Assembly (NCBI GenBank): GCA_903892565.1
Contig: CAITIX010000241.1
Location: 1 to 64,000 of the forward strand
Length of the DNA: 64,000 nt
Direction of reading: 5' to 3'
Source of the DNA: an uncultured Acidobacteriia bacterium
GTDB taxonomy: Bacteria > Acidobacteriota > Terriglobia > Bryobacterales > Bryobacteraceae
Part shown: positions 48,020 to 57,658 of the stretch, one piece after another
How the letters are laid out: every line of letters starts with the position of its first letter
Position numbering within the stretch: the first letter of the stretch is position 1
Notes under the pieces: model-generated
Told to the model about the DNA's origin: nothing
Database searches by the model: none
What the model saw: the letters and a program-made list of their open reading frames with translations, nothing else
Position numbers and translations under genes: made by a program

Positions 48020-48844
48020 GTGGACGCCACCGAGACTCATATGCGGCGAGTCTTTTTCGTTCTCGCAATAGGTCTCGATTAAATCGCTATCGGCCATGAG
48101 ATGGGCGGGGACCTTCGCGGTCCACGGTTTCACGTAGGCCTTGGGATCGTCAATCGTGATGGCGATTTCCAGGTGCCCGTAGTCGCGGCGCGTGAAGCGT
48201 TCGATGACGCGGCCCTGATCGGATTGCGGGTGTCCCTTGACCGTATCGACCCAGGCTTCGCCGTTAAATCCGGTGGTTTCGACCACGAGCGTGTTGCCTT
48301 CCCAATGCCCGATCGAATAGCCGAGCCACGTGGGATTCGGATTTTTCGGGAAAGGGCGTCCATCCATAAAGACCTGGCGAAACGTGGAATTCGCGGAGGT
48401 TTCATAGAGCAGCATGACGAGCGAGGGAGCCTGCACAATCTTGAACGGATGCACCATGTCCCGGCTGGTCGACAGGTTCATGCGCGGAACGCCGGGCGGC
48501 ATGCACTGGGTCATGCGGTCGGCATTGTGCTCGCTCGATTCGCGCTGCGTTTGCAGATCCTTGGCCCACTGCGTCATGACGATGTCGCCGGGTTTGAGGT
48601 CTTTGCCGAGATCGGCGAAGTAGCCGTATTCCGACTCCCATGTCCCGCCCAGATCCGGATGCCCGTCGAACGATTTCGGCACAGGAGCCGTGAGATTCAC
48701 CTTGCCGTCGGGTGTGCGAGGAACCCCGGGTGCACGATAGCCTGTCCATTGAGCATCGGCGAATGGTGCCGAGAAACAGAACATCACTGCACTTGCGACG
48801 AACAACTTCGTGGCTGATATAAGCGTCATAGCGGCCTCCTTCAT
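48017..48844 (-). CDS. Secreted hypothetical protein, expanded acidobacterial family
   Basis: 'HPDLGGTWES', 'VFMDGRPFPKNPNPTWLGYSIGHWEGNTLVVETTGFNGEAWVD'. Confidence 0.7.
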   Translation of the reverse strand: MKEAAMTLISATKLFVASAVMFCFSAPFADAQWTGYRAPGVPRTPDGKVNLTAPVPKSFDGHPDLGGTWESEYGYFADLGKDLKPGDIVMTQWAKDLQTQRESSEHNADRMTQCMPPGVPRMNLSTSRDMVHPFKIVQAPSLVMLLYETSANSTFRQVFMDGRPFPKNPNPTWLGYSIGHWEGNTLVVETTGFNGEAWVDTVKGHPQSDQGRVIERFTRRDYGHLEIAITIDDPKAYVKPWTAKVPAHLMADSDLIETYCENEKDSPHMSLGGVH

Positions 48845-48880
48845 AAATGCGGAGAACCATCATATACGATTTGCTCGCAG

Positions 48881-49300
48881 CTAGTCGCCGATGATTTTCA
48901 CCAGCACGCGCTTCTTCCGGCGGCCGTCAAACTCGCCATAGAAAATTTGCTCCCAGGGGCCGAAGTCGAGTTTCCCTTTGGTGATGGCGACCACCACTTC
49001 GCGGCCCATGATCTGGCGTTTCATGTGCGCGTCGGCGTTATCCTCGCCGGTGCGGTTGTGCTGATATTGCGAGGTCGGCTCGTGCGGAGCGAGCTTTTCC
49101 AGCCATTTTTCGTAGTCCTGGTGGAGCCCGTGCTCGTCGTCATTAATAAAGACGGACGCGGTGATATGCATGGCGTTCACCAGTACCAGACCTTCCTGGA
49201 TGCCGCTTTCCTGCAGGCAGGCGTCCACCTGAAGGGTGATGTTGACGAGTCCGCGGCGCGCAGGCACTTCGAACCATAACTCTTTTCGATAACTCTTCAT
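48881..49300 (-). CDS. YjbQ/UPF0047 family protein
   Basis: '[36 protein letters not shown]' and '[48 protein letters not shown]'. Confidence 0.93.
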   Translation of the reverse strand: MKSYRKELWFEVPARRGLVNITLQVDACLQESGIQEGLVLVNAMHITASVFINDDEHGLHQDYEKWLEKLAPHEPTSQYQHNRTGEDNADAHMKRQIMGREVVVAITKGKLDFGPWEQIFYGEFDGRRKKRVLVKIIGD

Positions 49301-49387
49301 GATTCAATGCTCTCCAGGAGTTTTCATTCTAGTGAATCCCGCGCCCCATGGTCCGTCATCAGTTTGTTAAAGTAAAAGCTTACAACG

Positions 49388-51163
49388 ATGCGAACCACCC
49401 CCCCCAAGGTTTGGTCGGCCAAAGCTTGCGCGTTTGGAGCGGCTGTCGTCCTTACAAGTTGCGCGATCACGAGTTGCGCTACTACGGCCCCATCGCCGAA
49501 GCAGTTCCAAAACTTTTACGTTCCCCCGCGGCACATCCCCACGGAAATTCAACCGATTGACCCCCCGGATGTAAACACAACCGGTTTAGTATCCGCCTTT
49601 TACGCGAACGAAGTTCCCAGCCTTGCCCCCGGCCTCCCCGCGATCCCCCGCCCTTCCGATGCTGAATTCCTGATCAAGCGCGCCGACGATTACTTTGCCT
49701 CTGGCAAACGGGCGTTTCAGGGCGGCAACATGGATATCGCGCGGCGGGATTTCGATCGTTCCATTGAGGTGCTGCTTTCGGCCCCTGAAAACGTCATCGA
49801 TCGCCCCAAACTGGAGCGCCGCGTCGAGCAATTGGTGGAAGAGATTTACCGCTATGACGTCGACCAGGATTCGGCGCCCGATGCCGATACCGATGCCGCG
49901 GTGAACTACGACGAATCGCCCAAAGACGACATTTTGAACATGACGTTCCCCGTCGATCCCTCGCTGCGCAGCAAGGTGCAGGAGCAGATCCGGGCGACGA
50001 GTTCGCAGCTCCCGCTGCAGACCAACGACGCGGTCATTAGCTTCATCAATTACTTCTCGTCGCCCAAGGGCAAGCGCGTAATTGCATACGGCCTGCAGCA
50101 CTCGGGCCGGTATCGCGCGATGATCCAGCGCATTTTGCGCGAGGAAGGCGTCCCCGAGGAACTGATTTATCTGGCGCAGGCCGAATCCGGATTCTCGCCA
50201 CGCGCGATGTCCAAGGCGCTGTGTGTCGGCGTGTGGCAGTTCGCGACATTTCGCGGACGCGAGTATGGATTGAACCAGCGCCCAGGCACCGACGATCGCA
50301 TGGATCCGGAACGTGCGACGCGCGCCGCCGCACGGCACCTGCACGATCTTTTCGATCACTTCGGCGATTGGTACCTGGCGATGGCGGCCTACAACTGTGG
50401 CCCCGGTTGCGTGGACAAAGCCGTGCAACGCACCGGCTACGCGGACTTCTGGGAATTGCGGCGGCTGAATGTTCTGCCGAAGGAAACCGCGAACTATGTT
50501 CCGGCGATTCTCGCGATGACGATTGTGGCCAAGAACGCCAAGGATTACGGACTCGAAGATCTGGAGTTTGAAAAGCCCGTGGAATATGAAACGGTGGAGC
50601 TGGAATCGGCAACGCACATGTCGCTGATTGCCGACGCGCTCGACCGTCCTCTTACGGAACTTCGCGAACTGAACCCCAGCGTACTGCGCAGCGTCGCGCC
50701 GTCCGGCCATCCGGTGCACGTTCCGGTAGGAACGTTGGCTCAGGTACAGGCGGCGCTGCAGGCCGTACCGGCAAGTCGTCGGGATTCCTGGCGCGTGCAT
50801 CGCATGGAAAGCGGAGAAACGCTCGCCGACGTGGCGCGTCGGTTCAATGTCACAACGTCGGTGCTGGCCTCGGCCAACCGCGCGGCCGTCGACGAGCCGG
50901 AAGCAGGAAGCTTTATTGCGGTGCCGGTGGCTTATCCTGGCGACCGCACTCCTGTGCGATCCGCGAAAGTGGTTCGTAAGCCGGCCGGCAAAGTCGTCGC
51001 GACCAGCAAGACCAGTCCGAAACCTGCCGCAACAGCTCGTCCCGTGACCACGGCTTCCGCTACGCCTCTCGCACAACACAAGCCGGCGACCCAACCAGCA
51101 ACCCGGCCCGCGAACAAGAACATCAGCAAGGCACCTGTCTCCAAGCCCGCCTCCCGTAGCTAG
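49388..51163 (+). CDS. MltD-like lytic transglycosylase lipoprotein with LysM domain
   Basis: 'EEGVPEELIYLAQAESGFSPRAMSKALCVGVWQFATFRGREYGL', 'AMAAYNCGPGCVDKAV'; LysM 'WRVHRMESGETLADVARRFNVTTSVLASAN'. Confidence 0.9.
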   Translation: MRTTPPKVWSAKACAFGAAVVLTSCAITSCATTAPSPKQFQNFYVPPRHIPTEIQPIDPPDVNTTGLVSAFYANEVPSLAPGLPAIPRPSDAEFLIKRADDYFASGKRAFQGGNMDIARRDFDRSIEVLLSAPENVIDRPKLERRVEQLVEEIYRYDVDQDSAPDADTDAAVNYDESPKDDILNMTFPVDPSLRSKVQEQIRATSSQLPLQTNDAVISFINYFSSPKGKRVIAYGLQHSGRYRAMIQRILREEGVPEELIYLAQAESGFSPRAMSKALCVGVWQFATFRGREYGLNQRPGTDDRMDPERATRAAARHLHDLFDHFGDWYLAMAAYNCGPGCVDKAVQRTGYADFWELRRLNVLPKETANYVPAILAMTIVAKNAKDYGLEDLEFEKPVEYETVELESATHMSLIADALDRPLTELRELNPSVLRSVAPSGHPVHVPVGTLAQVQAALQAVPASRRDSWRVHRMESGETLADVARRFNVTTSVLASANRAAVDEPEAGSFIAVPVAYPGDRTPVRSAKVVRKPAGKVVATSKTSPKPAATARPVTTASATPLAQHKPATQPATRPANKNISKAPVSKPASRS

Positions 51164-51215
51164 GCGCGCGCCGCTGTGTTCCAACGGCCTTAGTTTAAAA
51201 CGGCAGCCGGAAGCG

Positions 51216-51665
51216 TCAGGCTTCGACGATGTACATGTGAGGATACGCACTTCGCTGCTCTTCGGCGATTTCCATGGCAGCGGCAATTTGAATCAGCGGC
51301 CCTTGTCCAATACCGGGACAATAGGTGGCAGCTTCGTTCCACTCCACTTCGCGCTCGAGAAGTTCCGGCCAAAACGGGAAGGTCCTGCACTGCGTGGGTT
51401 TCGCGGGATGAATACTACAGCCGGATGCCACCAGGAACGGACACTGCTTTTTGCGAGGCTTGCGAAAGCGCAGTTCGTGACTCGTGCGCACGACATGTTT
51501 TTTCTCGAACGCCTTGGGGGTCATCGAGACAAATTTCGCCGCACGCACCAAGTCGTCCTCGGTGATATAGATCCGCCCCTCCTGCGTGCAGCAATTGATA
51601 CAGCCTCGCTGGCAGGTAAAACGGATGCTTTCCATCTCGGGACGCCGCGTTTTCGGCGCGCTCAT
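51216..51665 (-). CDS. YkgJ-family cysteine-cluster protein
   Basis: 'CQRGCINCCTQEGRIYITEDDLVRAAKF...CPFLVASGCSIHPAKPTQCRTFPFW'; ATGA overlap with the upstream gene. Confidence 0.88.
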   Translation of the reverse strand: MSAPKTRRPEMESIRFTCQRGCINCCTQEGRIYITEDDLVRAAKFVSMTPKAFEKKHVVRTSHELRFRKPRKKQCPFLVASGCSIHPAKPTQCRTFPFWPELLEREVEWNEAATYCPGIGQGPLIQIAAAMEIAEEQRSAYPHMYIVEA

Positions 51666-52570
51666 TCGTACTCCAGGTAAGCCTTCTTCACCGACCCTGG
51701 CACGCCGAACCACATTTCCCAATCGGGATAATCGGCCTTGAGCTTTTCGGTGATTTGCTTCGCGGCATCGTCGGCGGGCATGCCCTGGTGCTTCAACACC
51801 AAGACCTGATCGGAGAGATCGGCCAGAAAACGCCGCTGCGATTGGATCATGGCTTCCGCTGGTCCCGGATCGCTGTGATCGGGAAGGATGGTTTTCGCGC
51901 GCAGGCCGCCGATTTGGTCCAGCATCCAGATCCAATTCTTCACGCTGCCTCGCTCGAATCCTGCCGCAGCCGCTTGCTTTTGCTGCACGATATCGCCGGA
52001 AACCAGAACGCTATCCGGATCCACCATGATCATTTCGTCCCCTGCGGTGTGCGCGGCGCCCATCCAGAACAGCCTGACTTTTACACCTCCGCCAAGGTCC
52101 AGATTGATCTGCTGGTCGTAAACGATATCCGCCGGACGCAGAGTGACACCCGCCCGGAGTTCTTTCATTTCGGGACGCTCCCCGAAACGTTTGATCATCT
52201 CCATGCCGGCTTGGTCCGCCTCGATCTGCTGCGCGACGTTGCGTACCAGGATGGCCGACTCGGGAAACGCAGCCGCGCCACCAAGGTGTTCGGGATGAAA
52301 ATGCGTGGTGGTCAGGTAGAGCGTTGAGCCTTTCGCGAGTTTCTTCACGGCGCGCATGGCGATTTCGCCGTTGCGTGGGCCAAGGCCCGTATCGACGACC
52401 AAGGTCGCTTTATCGCCGACAATGATCGCGACATTCGGGAACCCTTTGAGCATGTAGACGTGATCGGAAACCTTGGTGGGCTCCTGGGACAGCATCAGGT
52501 TCCCGGAAAATTGCGCGAAGGCCGAGCAGGTAGAGATCAGAGCAATTGCAAGAAGACTAAAAAGACGCAT
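51662..52570 (-). CDS. MBL-fold metallo-hydrolase
   Basis: 'GDKATLVVDTGLG', 'TTTHFHPEHLGG', 'GAAHTAGDEMIMV', 'VSGDIVQ'. Confidence 0.88.
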   Translation of the reverse strand: MRLFSLLAIALISTCSAFAQFSGNLMLSQEPTKVSDHVYMLKGFPNVAIIVGDKATLVVDTGLGPRNGEIAMRAVKKLAKGSTLYLTTTHFHPEHLGGAAAFPESAILVRNVAQQIEADQAGMEMIKRFGERPEMKELRAGVTLRPADIVYDQQINLDLGGGVKVRLFWMGAAHTAGDEMIMVDPDSVLVSGDIVQQKQAAAAGFERGSVKNWIWMLDQIGGLRAKTILPDHSDPGPAEAMIQSQRRFLADLSDQVLVLKHQGMPADDAAKQITEKLKADYPDWEMWFGVPGSVKKAYLEYE

Positions 52571-52604
52571 CTCATTCGATGCTACAACAACCCACCGCGT
52601 ACCT

Positions 52605-53981
52605 CTACGGCGCGATGTCCTCGAGCCGCCGATTGCGCGTTTCAATCATGCCAACCGCCAGAATGGCCCCCAGCATCGCCACGCCGGCAAACATCCAGAA
52701 AACGGGGCCTACGCCGTTTCGCCCCACCATAACGCCCACCATGGTGGGACCAATGGCCGAAGAAATACGCAACCACGACGTGCAGAGCCCCGTGCCAATC
52801 GCACGCATTCGCGTGGGGTAGATTTCCGGCGTGTATAGATATAGCACGGCGTTCGCGGAGCCGATGATTCCGTAGCTGAGCGTGACCAGGATCATCACGC
52901 GCGTCACACTGGGCTCGCCACCGAAGCCGAGGCTTGCGAGCAGGATCGCACTCAGGATGAAGCTGGCGATGGTCCACGTTCTACGTCCGACGCGATCGAT
53001 GGCGAACGCACACACCAGCAACACGGCAACTTGCGCGACGTTCAACATCGACGCCGCGCGCAGCGATTGTTTTAATCCCAAATGAAACACGGTGTTGTAC
53101 AAACTGGGCATCCAGTTATTTAGGCCGTTCGAGACGAAGTAGGCGCAGAACCACAGGGACCAGGCGATCAATGTGCGGCGTAAATAGACCGGGGAAAGCA
53201 CCTCACGCCACTTCGCTCTGCTTTTTGGAAACGCCGCGTGCACGGTTGCCTCGGGCACCGGAACTCGCTTCGTGGTGGATGCTTCGGCTTGCTGCACCAC
53301 TTTTTCGGCTTCCGCCAAGCGTCCGTGGGAGATCAGCCAGCGCGGCGATTCGGGCAGCCGGGTCAGGAGATACGCCACGATCAAGCCGGGAATTCCGCCG
53401 ATGAGAAACATCGACTGCCAGCCGAGCCAGGGAACCAAAATCGTTCCGACCTGCCCGGTGGCCATGAGGCCGATGGGGAAAATTAATTCGTAGAGCAGGA
53501 AGAAGCGCCCACGGCCGCGCGTTTGCGAGAGTTCGCTGACGTAGGTTGCCGCGACGGGCATTTCGCCGCCAACGCCGATGCCCTGGATCAAGCGGCAGGT
53601 AAGTAACGCCGCGAAATTGCCGGTGAACGCACACGCGATGCTCATCACGGACATGATCGTGACGGCCCACGCGGCGCTTGGCACGCGGCCGGACTTTTCC
53701 GCGAGCCAACTAAAGAGCAGCGCACCGGCGAGCTGACCGATGTAAGCCGTCCCGATCAGCACACCGCTTTGCGCCGGGGTGATGTGCCAGAGCTTGACCA
53801 GAATCGGAAGCGCGAAGGCCAGCGAGAGCGCGTTGAAGGCGTCGAAAAATGTAGCGCTGCCCATGACGACGCGCGCTTTCGCGTGCCACAGAGTGAACGG
53901 AACGCTCTCCATGCGCGCCAGCAGCGCACCGGCGTGCGTGCGATCCGCGAGGTCCTTCGACAATGTCGCCGTGTCGCTCAT
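52605..53981 (-). CDS. MFS transporter
   Basis: 12-TM; 'GVGGEMPVAATYVSEL', 'LPESPRWLISHGRLAEAEKVV', 'YTPEIYPTRMRAIG'. Confidence 0.93.
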   Translation of the reverse strand: MSDTATLSKDLADRTHAGALLARMESVPFTLWHAKARVVMGSATFFDAFNALSLAFALPILVKLWHITPAQSGVLIGTAYIGQLAGALLFSWLAEKSGRVPSAAWAVTIMSVMSIACAFTGNFAALLTCRLIQGIGVGGEMPVAATYVSELSQTRGRGRFFLLYELIFPIGLMATGQVGTILVPWLGWQSMFLIGGIPGLIVAYLLTRLPESPRWLISHGRLAEAEKVVQQAEASTTKRVPVPEATVHAAFPKSRAKWREVLSPVYLRRTLIAWSLWFCAYFVSNGLNNWMPSLYNTVFHLGLKQSLRAASMLNVAQVAVLLVCAFAIDRVGRRTWTIASFILSAILLASLGFGGEPSVTRVMILVTLSYGIIGSANAVLYLYTPEIYPTRMRAIGTGLCTSWLRISSAIGPTMVGVMVGRNGVGPVFWMFAGVAMLGAILAVGMIETRNRRLEDIAP

Positions 53982-53992
53982 GAATGAAATTG

Positions 53993-54853
53993 CTACGGGG
54001 TCACGCGGCGGCGCAACAATTCCTTGGCAATGAGAAGCGAATCCATGCGCTGGAACAAATCGCGCAGTTCGCGTGCAATGCGATCCGGGCTCTCAATCGG
54101 CGTCAGGTGTCGAGCCGCAGGCAGAACCGTGAGCGTCGCACCGGCGATAGCATCCTTCATTTGTTGGGCCATGGCGACGGGCGTCGCGTAGTCTTCTTCT
54201 CCGACGATAACCGCCACCGGCATCTTGAATCCGGCCAGCATATGGCGCACGTCGGCTGCGCCCAGCATCGCACACGTGGACGCGTAGGCTTCGATCTCAT
54301 TCGCCATAAACACTTCGGCGGAAGCCTGCACAATGGCAGGATTTTCGGCGCGGAATTTATCACCGAACCAGCGTGTGGTTTGAAAATCGATGGCGCCGTC
54401 GAAACCTTTCTTGCGCACGTTTTCGGCGCGTTCGCGCCACTGCGCGGGAGCTTCGGCGCCATACCACGCGGTGGTATCGATCAAGCCAAGAGCCGTCGCG
54501 CGCGCCGGATGCAACCCGGCGAACGCTTGCGTAACGCACCCGCCCATGGAACATCCTGCGACTGCGGCCGAGGTCCATTCGATGTGGTGGAACAACTCGG
54601 CAAGATCGTCGGCGAATTGCTCCACCGTGTAAGGACCCGCGGGCTTGTCCGATTTTCCATGTCCGCGGCAATCGTAGGTGAGCACGTTTGCTTCATCGGC
54701 AAGCTCGCGGACAACGCCATCCCACATGGTGCCATCCATGGCCAGAGAGTGGATCAGCGCAAGGCACGGAACACTCTTCTCGGAGTTCGCTTGGCGCGCC
54801 GTGTGCAAGGTGTATTCAATCCGGCAGCCGTCTAACGTTTTGAAGTGAGCCAT
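53993..54853 (-). CDS. Alpha/beta hydrolase (enol-lactonase / NicD-like)
   Basis: 'LIHSLAMDGTMWDGVVRELADEANVLTYDCRGHGKSDKP', nucleophile 'GCSMGG'. Confidence 0.88.
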   Translation of the reverse strand: MAHFKTLDGCRIEYTLHTARQANSEKSVPCLALIHSLAMDGTMWDGVVRELADEANVLTYDCRGHGKSDKPAGPYTVEQFADDLAELFHHIEWTSAAVAGCSMGGCVTQAFAGLHPARATALGLIDTTAWYGAEAPAQWRERAENVRKKGFDGAIDFQTTRWFGDKFRAENPAIVQASAEVFMANEIEAYASTCAMLGAADVRHMLAGFKMPVAVIVGEEDYATPVAMAQQMKDAIAGATLTVLPAARHLTPIESPDRIARELRDLFQRMDSLLIAKELLRRRVTP

Positions 54854-54859
54854 GAAGCG

Positions 54860-56011
54860 TTACACCGTCTGCGCTGCGGGAATCAAAGGCACGCCCCAGG
54901 CATCGTATCCGTACAACCAACTGGTATCTTCGTTGCCGCCTTTCATCCACGTATTCGCGCTGGAGATTGCTTGAATGCGCGAGACGCGTGGTTTGCGATT
55001 GGCTTCGTACAACTGGAACGCGCCCGGGATATCCTCGCCACGCGTTTCTTCAAAACAGCGCGCTAAAATCGCGGAATCTTCGATGGCAGCCGCCGCGCCC
55101 TGCGCCATGTACGGCGTCATGGGATGGCATGCGTCTCCCAACAGCGCGACGTTGCCATCGCTCCAGCGAGGGAGCGGTTCACGTTCGAGGATGGCCCACT
55201 TATGGCAATCCGGACAAGCTTCGAGCACGGCGCGAACGTCTTCGTGGAAGCCTTCATACTCGGCACGCAACTCGTGCACGTCTCCTTTGGCGGACCACGA
55301 CTCTTTCGTGATCCAATCGGCGGGTTCCGGCACACTGGTGACGAAATAGATTTCGCTGCGGTCGGCTTTCGTGTAATAGATGACGATGTGGCGATCGATG
55401 CCCCACCACTTCGTACGCGACGGGCCGATATCGCGGCCTCTTAAATGAGAAGCCGAAAAGTTCGCGCGATAGGCAATGCGGCCTTTGTGAATGGGCGCAT
55501 CCGGCCCCACGACAATGTCGCGCACCAGCGAATGGACGCCGTCGGCGCCGATAACGGCATTGGCCGTGACCTTCGTGCCGTCGGTGAACGACATCCGCAC
55601 TTCGCCGCCTTTTTGATCGAGCCCGGCAAGCTTTTTGTTTAAGTGAATGATGTCGGAAGGCAGCACGGAGGCGAGCGCCGAGTGCAGATCCGCACGATGC
55701 ATGCAGAGGTACGGGGCATTAAACAATGTCTCCGGCATCGGCAGCTCGCGGATTACTTCGCCCGTGTCCCACACGCGATTCAAGTGCGAGTACGGCATAA
55801 ACGACAGCTTGCGGAGGCGCTCTTCAATGCCGAGCTTGCGCAGCACCTTCATGGAATTCGGCATCATCTGGATGCCCGCGCCGATGCGTTCGAAGTGCGG
55901 CGCCTGCTCGTACACCTGCACGCCAAAGCCGGCCATGCGGAGTGTGCCCGCGGCGGCTAATCCTCCCATGCCTGCGCCGATGATGGCAATGGATGGTTTT
56001 CCTGCGCCCAT
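54860..56011 (-). CDS. FAD-dependent aromatic monooxygenase, 6-hydroxynicotinate 3-monooxygenase (NicC)-like
   Basis: 'IAIIGAGMGGLAAAGTLRMAGFGVQVYEQAPHFERIGAGIQMMPN', 'TKWWGIDRHIVIYYTKADRSEIYFVTSVPE', 'NVALLGDACHPMTPYMAQGAAAAIED'. Confidence 0.85.
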   Translation of the reverse strand: MGAGKPSIAIIGAGMGGLAAAGTLRMAGFGVQVYEQAPHFERIGAGIQMMPNSMKVLRKLGIEERLRKLSFMPYSHLNRVWDTGEVIRELPMPETLFNAPYLCMHRADLHSALASVLPSDIIHLNKKLAGLDQKGGEVRMSFTDGTKVTANAVIGADGVHSLVRDIVVGPDAPIHKGRIAYRANFSASHLRGRDIGPSRTKWWGIDRHIVIYYTKADRSEIYFVTSVPEPADWITKESWSAKGDVHELRAEYEGFHEDVRAVLEACPDCHKWAILEREPLPRWSDGNVALLGDACHPMTPYMAQGAAAAIEDSAILARCFEETRGEDIPGAFQLYEANRKPRVSRIQAISSANTWMKGGNEDTSWLYGYDAWGVPLIPAAQTV

Positions 56012-56060
56012 GAAGTCTCTGTCCCTTTCGTATTCGCGTTTTTGGTGGTGAACTCTTGAG

Positions 56061-56066
56061 TATAAT
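56061..56066 (+). promoter_or_regulatory. TATAAT -10 box 9 nt before the yciI-family start codon
   Basis: gagTATAATcggttccatATG; predicts a leader of a few nt at most. Confidence 0.5.
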
Positions 56067-56075
56067 CGGTTCCAT

Positions 56076-56363
56076 ATGATCTACGCCGCTATCTGCAAAT
56101 ACACGACGGACACAGACACGATCGCCCGCACGCGTCCGTCGCATCGCGAATATCTTACGGGCCTGCAGGCCGAAAACAAGCTGGTAATTTCGGGGCCCTT
56201 CGTGGGCGATGAAGGCGGGTTACTGGTGTACGAAGCCGAGAGTCCGGAAGAAGCGGAGAAGCTGGTGAGCGAGGATCCGTTTGCGGTCGAAGGCGTGTTC
56301 GTGTCCTGGGAGATTCGTCCTTGGAACGTGGTGTTTCGGAATAAGGATTTGTTGTGTAAGTAG
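56076..56363 (+). CDS. YciI family protein
   Basis: 'RPSHREYLTGLQAENKLVISGPFVGDEGGLLVYEAESPEEAEKLVSEDPFAVEGVF'. Confidence 0.92.
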   Translation: MIYAAICKYTTDTDTIARTRPSHREYLTGLQAENKLVISGPFVGDEGGLLVYEAESPEEAEKLVSEDPFAVEGVFVSWEIRPWNVVFRNKDLLCK

Positions 56364-56396
56364 ATCGCGCGGCGTGAAGTTCGCGTAGATTCCCCG

Positions 56397-56828
56397 CTAT
56401 GTGGCGCTCCAAGGATTGATCGTCTCCGCGCCGACGCCTTCGAAATCTTTCGTGTTCCGAGTGACGATGGTCAGGCCATGAGCAAGCGCGGTTGCGGCAA
56501 TCAGCGAATCAACCGCAGGTAGAGTCCGCCCCATCCGTGAGCCCCGCGCGGTAAGGGATGCCCAGCACATGGCCACATGACGATCCACAAGCAGGATTCG
56601 GCCCGAGAACCAAGCTTCCAAGTCGTGCGTCAGCCATCGCTCCAATTGGGCGCGGCGTTTACCATCGGGAAGGAGTTCAATGCCTTTTTGAATTTCCGCA
56701 AGCGTGATGATGCTCACATACTGCGATTGACGGTCCGTAGTTTCGAGCCAACGTTTCACCCTGGGCGCGGGTCCGTCAAGCCGGTTGTATTCGGACAGAA
56801 CGTTCGTGTCGATCAGAAAACCCGGCAT
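56397..56828 (-). CDS. PIN-domain toxin (VapC family)
   Basis: 'FLIDTNVLSEY', 'ITLAEIQKGIELLPDGKRR', 'AVDSLIAATALAHGLTIVTRNTKDF'. Confidence 0.93.
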   Translation of the reverse strand: MPGFLIDTNVLSEYNRLDGPAPRVKRWLETTDRQSQYVSIITLAEIQKGIELLPDGKRRAQLERWLTHDLEAWFSGRILLVDRHVAMCWASLTARGSRMGRTLPAVDSLIAATALAHGLTIVTRNTKDFEGVGAETINPWSAT

Positions 56829-56845
56829 GTGCTTGACGAAGGAAT

Positions 56846-57106
56846 TTAGACAAGATCAACAGGGCGCGGGAGATCCTTGGATCGTTCAAGATCTAGGTTT
56901 GCGCCGGCGAACGGTGAATTGAGGAGAAAATCAGATAGATTATCGAACTGCTCCTGTACGGGGCGCGGTTCGTCGGGCGCGGCCAAATCCTGCTCCAGAA
57001 TTTGCAGAGCGTACTGCTCGGCCGAGACGCCTCGCGCCGAGGCCTTCGCCTTTAGGGCGACTACATCCTCGTCCGGAAGATTAATAGTCAGGTTCACGAA
57101 TTTCAC
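56846..57106 (-). CDS. VapB-type antitoxin
   Basis: 'NLTINLPDEDVVALKAKASARGVSAEQYALQIL'; directly upstream of vapC. Confidence 0.85.
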   Translation of the reverse strand: MKFVNLTINLPDEDVVALKAKASARGVSAEQYALQILEQDLAAPDEPRPVQEQFDNLSDFLLNSPFAGANLDLERSKDLPRPVDLV

Positions 57107-57158
57107 CTTTCTCTATGTTACCCCGGCCCTAGGTCAATAGCACCGTTCTACATTTTGC

Positions 57159-57188
57159 TAGACATGCACCCTCCGCGAATCCTACAAT
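57159..57188 (+). promoter_or_regulatory. Putative promoter of rrf2: TAGACA-N18-TACAAT
   Basis: Close sigma70-like match 13 nt before the ATG at 57201. Confidence 0.45.
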
Positions 57189-57200
57189 CAACGTTTCAGC

Positions 57201-57611
57201 ATGAATATATCCGTGAAGAGCGAGTACGCGCTGCAGGCGGTCTTCGACCTTGCTACGCAACCGCCCGGAGAACCGATCAAGATCGCCGAGATCGCCAAGC
57301 GCCAGAAGATTCCGCAAAAATTTCTGGAGCTGATTCTGGCGGATCTGAAGCAAGGCGGCTTCCTGGAATCACGGCGCGGCGCCGAGGGTGGATATCGCCT
57401 GGCGAAGCCCGCCGATCAAATCCTGGTGGGCGAGGTTCTGCGTCACATGGAAGAATCCAAGAACAAGCGCACGCCGGACAACCCCTTTTCGGACATGTGG
57501 TCGCGCGTGGATGGAGCGATTTCGGCGGTGGTCGATCACACGACGTTCGCGGAGCTGGTGCGCGACTACAACAAATCGCAATCGCGATACGTGGCAAACT
57601 GGGATATCTAA
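57201..57611 (+). CDS. Rrf2-family transcriptional regulator, cysteine-free (CymR-like)
   Basis: 'MNISVKSEYALQAVFDLATQ', 'ISKR-like IAEIAKRQKIPQKFLELILADLKQGGFLESRRGAEGGYRLAKP'; no Cys in the translation. Confidence 0.92.
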   Translation: MNISVKSEYALQAVFDLATQPPGEPIKIAEIAKRQKIPQKFLELILADLKQGGFLESRRGAEGGYRLAKPADQILVGEVLRHMEESKNKRTPDNPFSDMWSRVDGAISAVVDHTTFAELVRDYNKSQSRYVANWDI

Positions 57612-57658
57612 TGAACTTCGCTGACATGATTGTTCCTGACACATCATTTTCCATATGA
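57611..57658 (+). CDS. 15-aa minicistron [15 protein letters not shown] between rrf2 and cysK
   Basis: ATG overlaps rrf2 stop (TAATG); TGA overlaps cysK ATG (ATATGA). Confidence 0.5.
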   Translation: MNFADMIVPDTSFSI

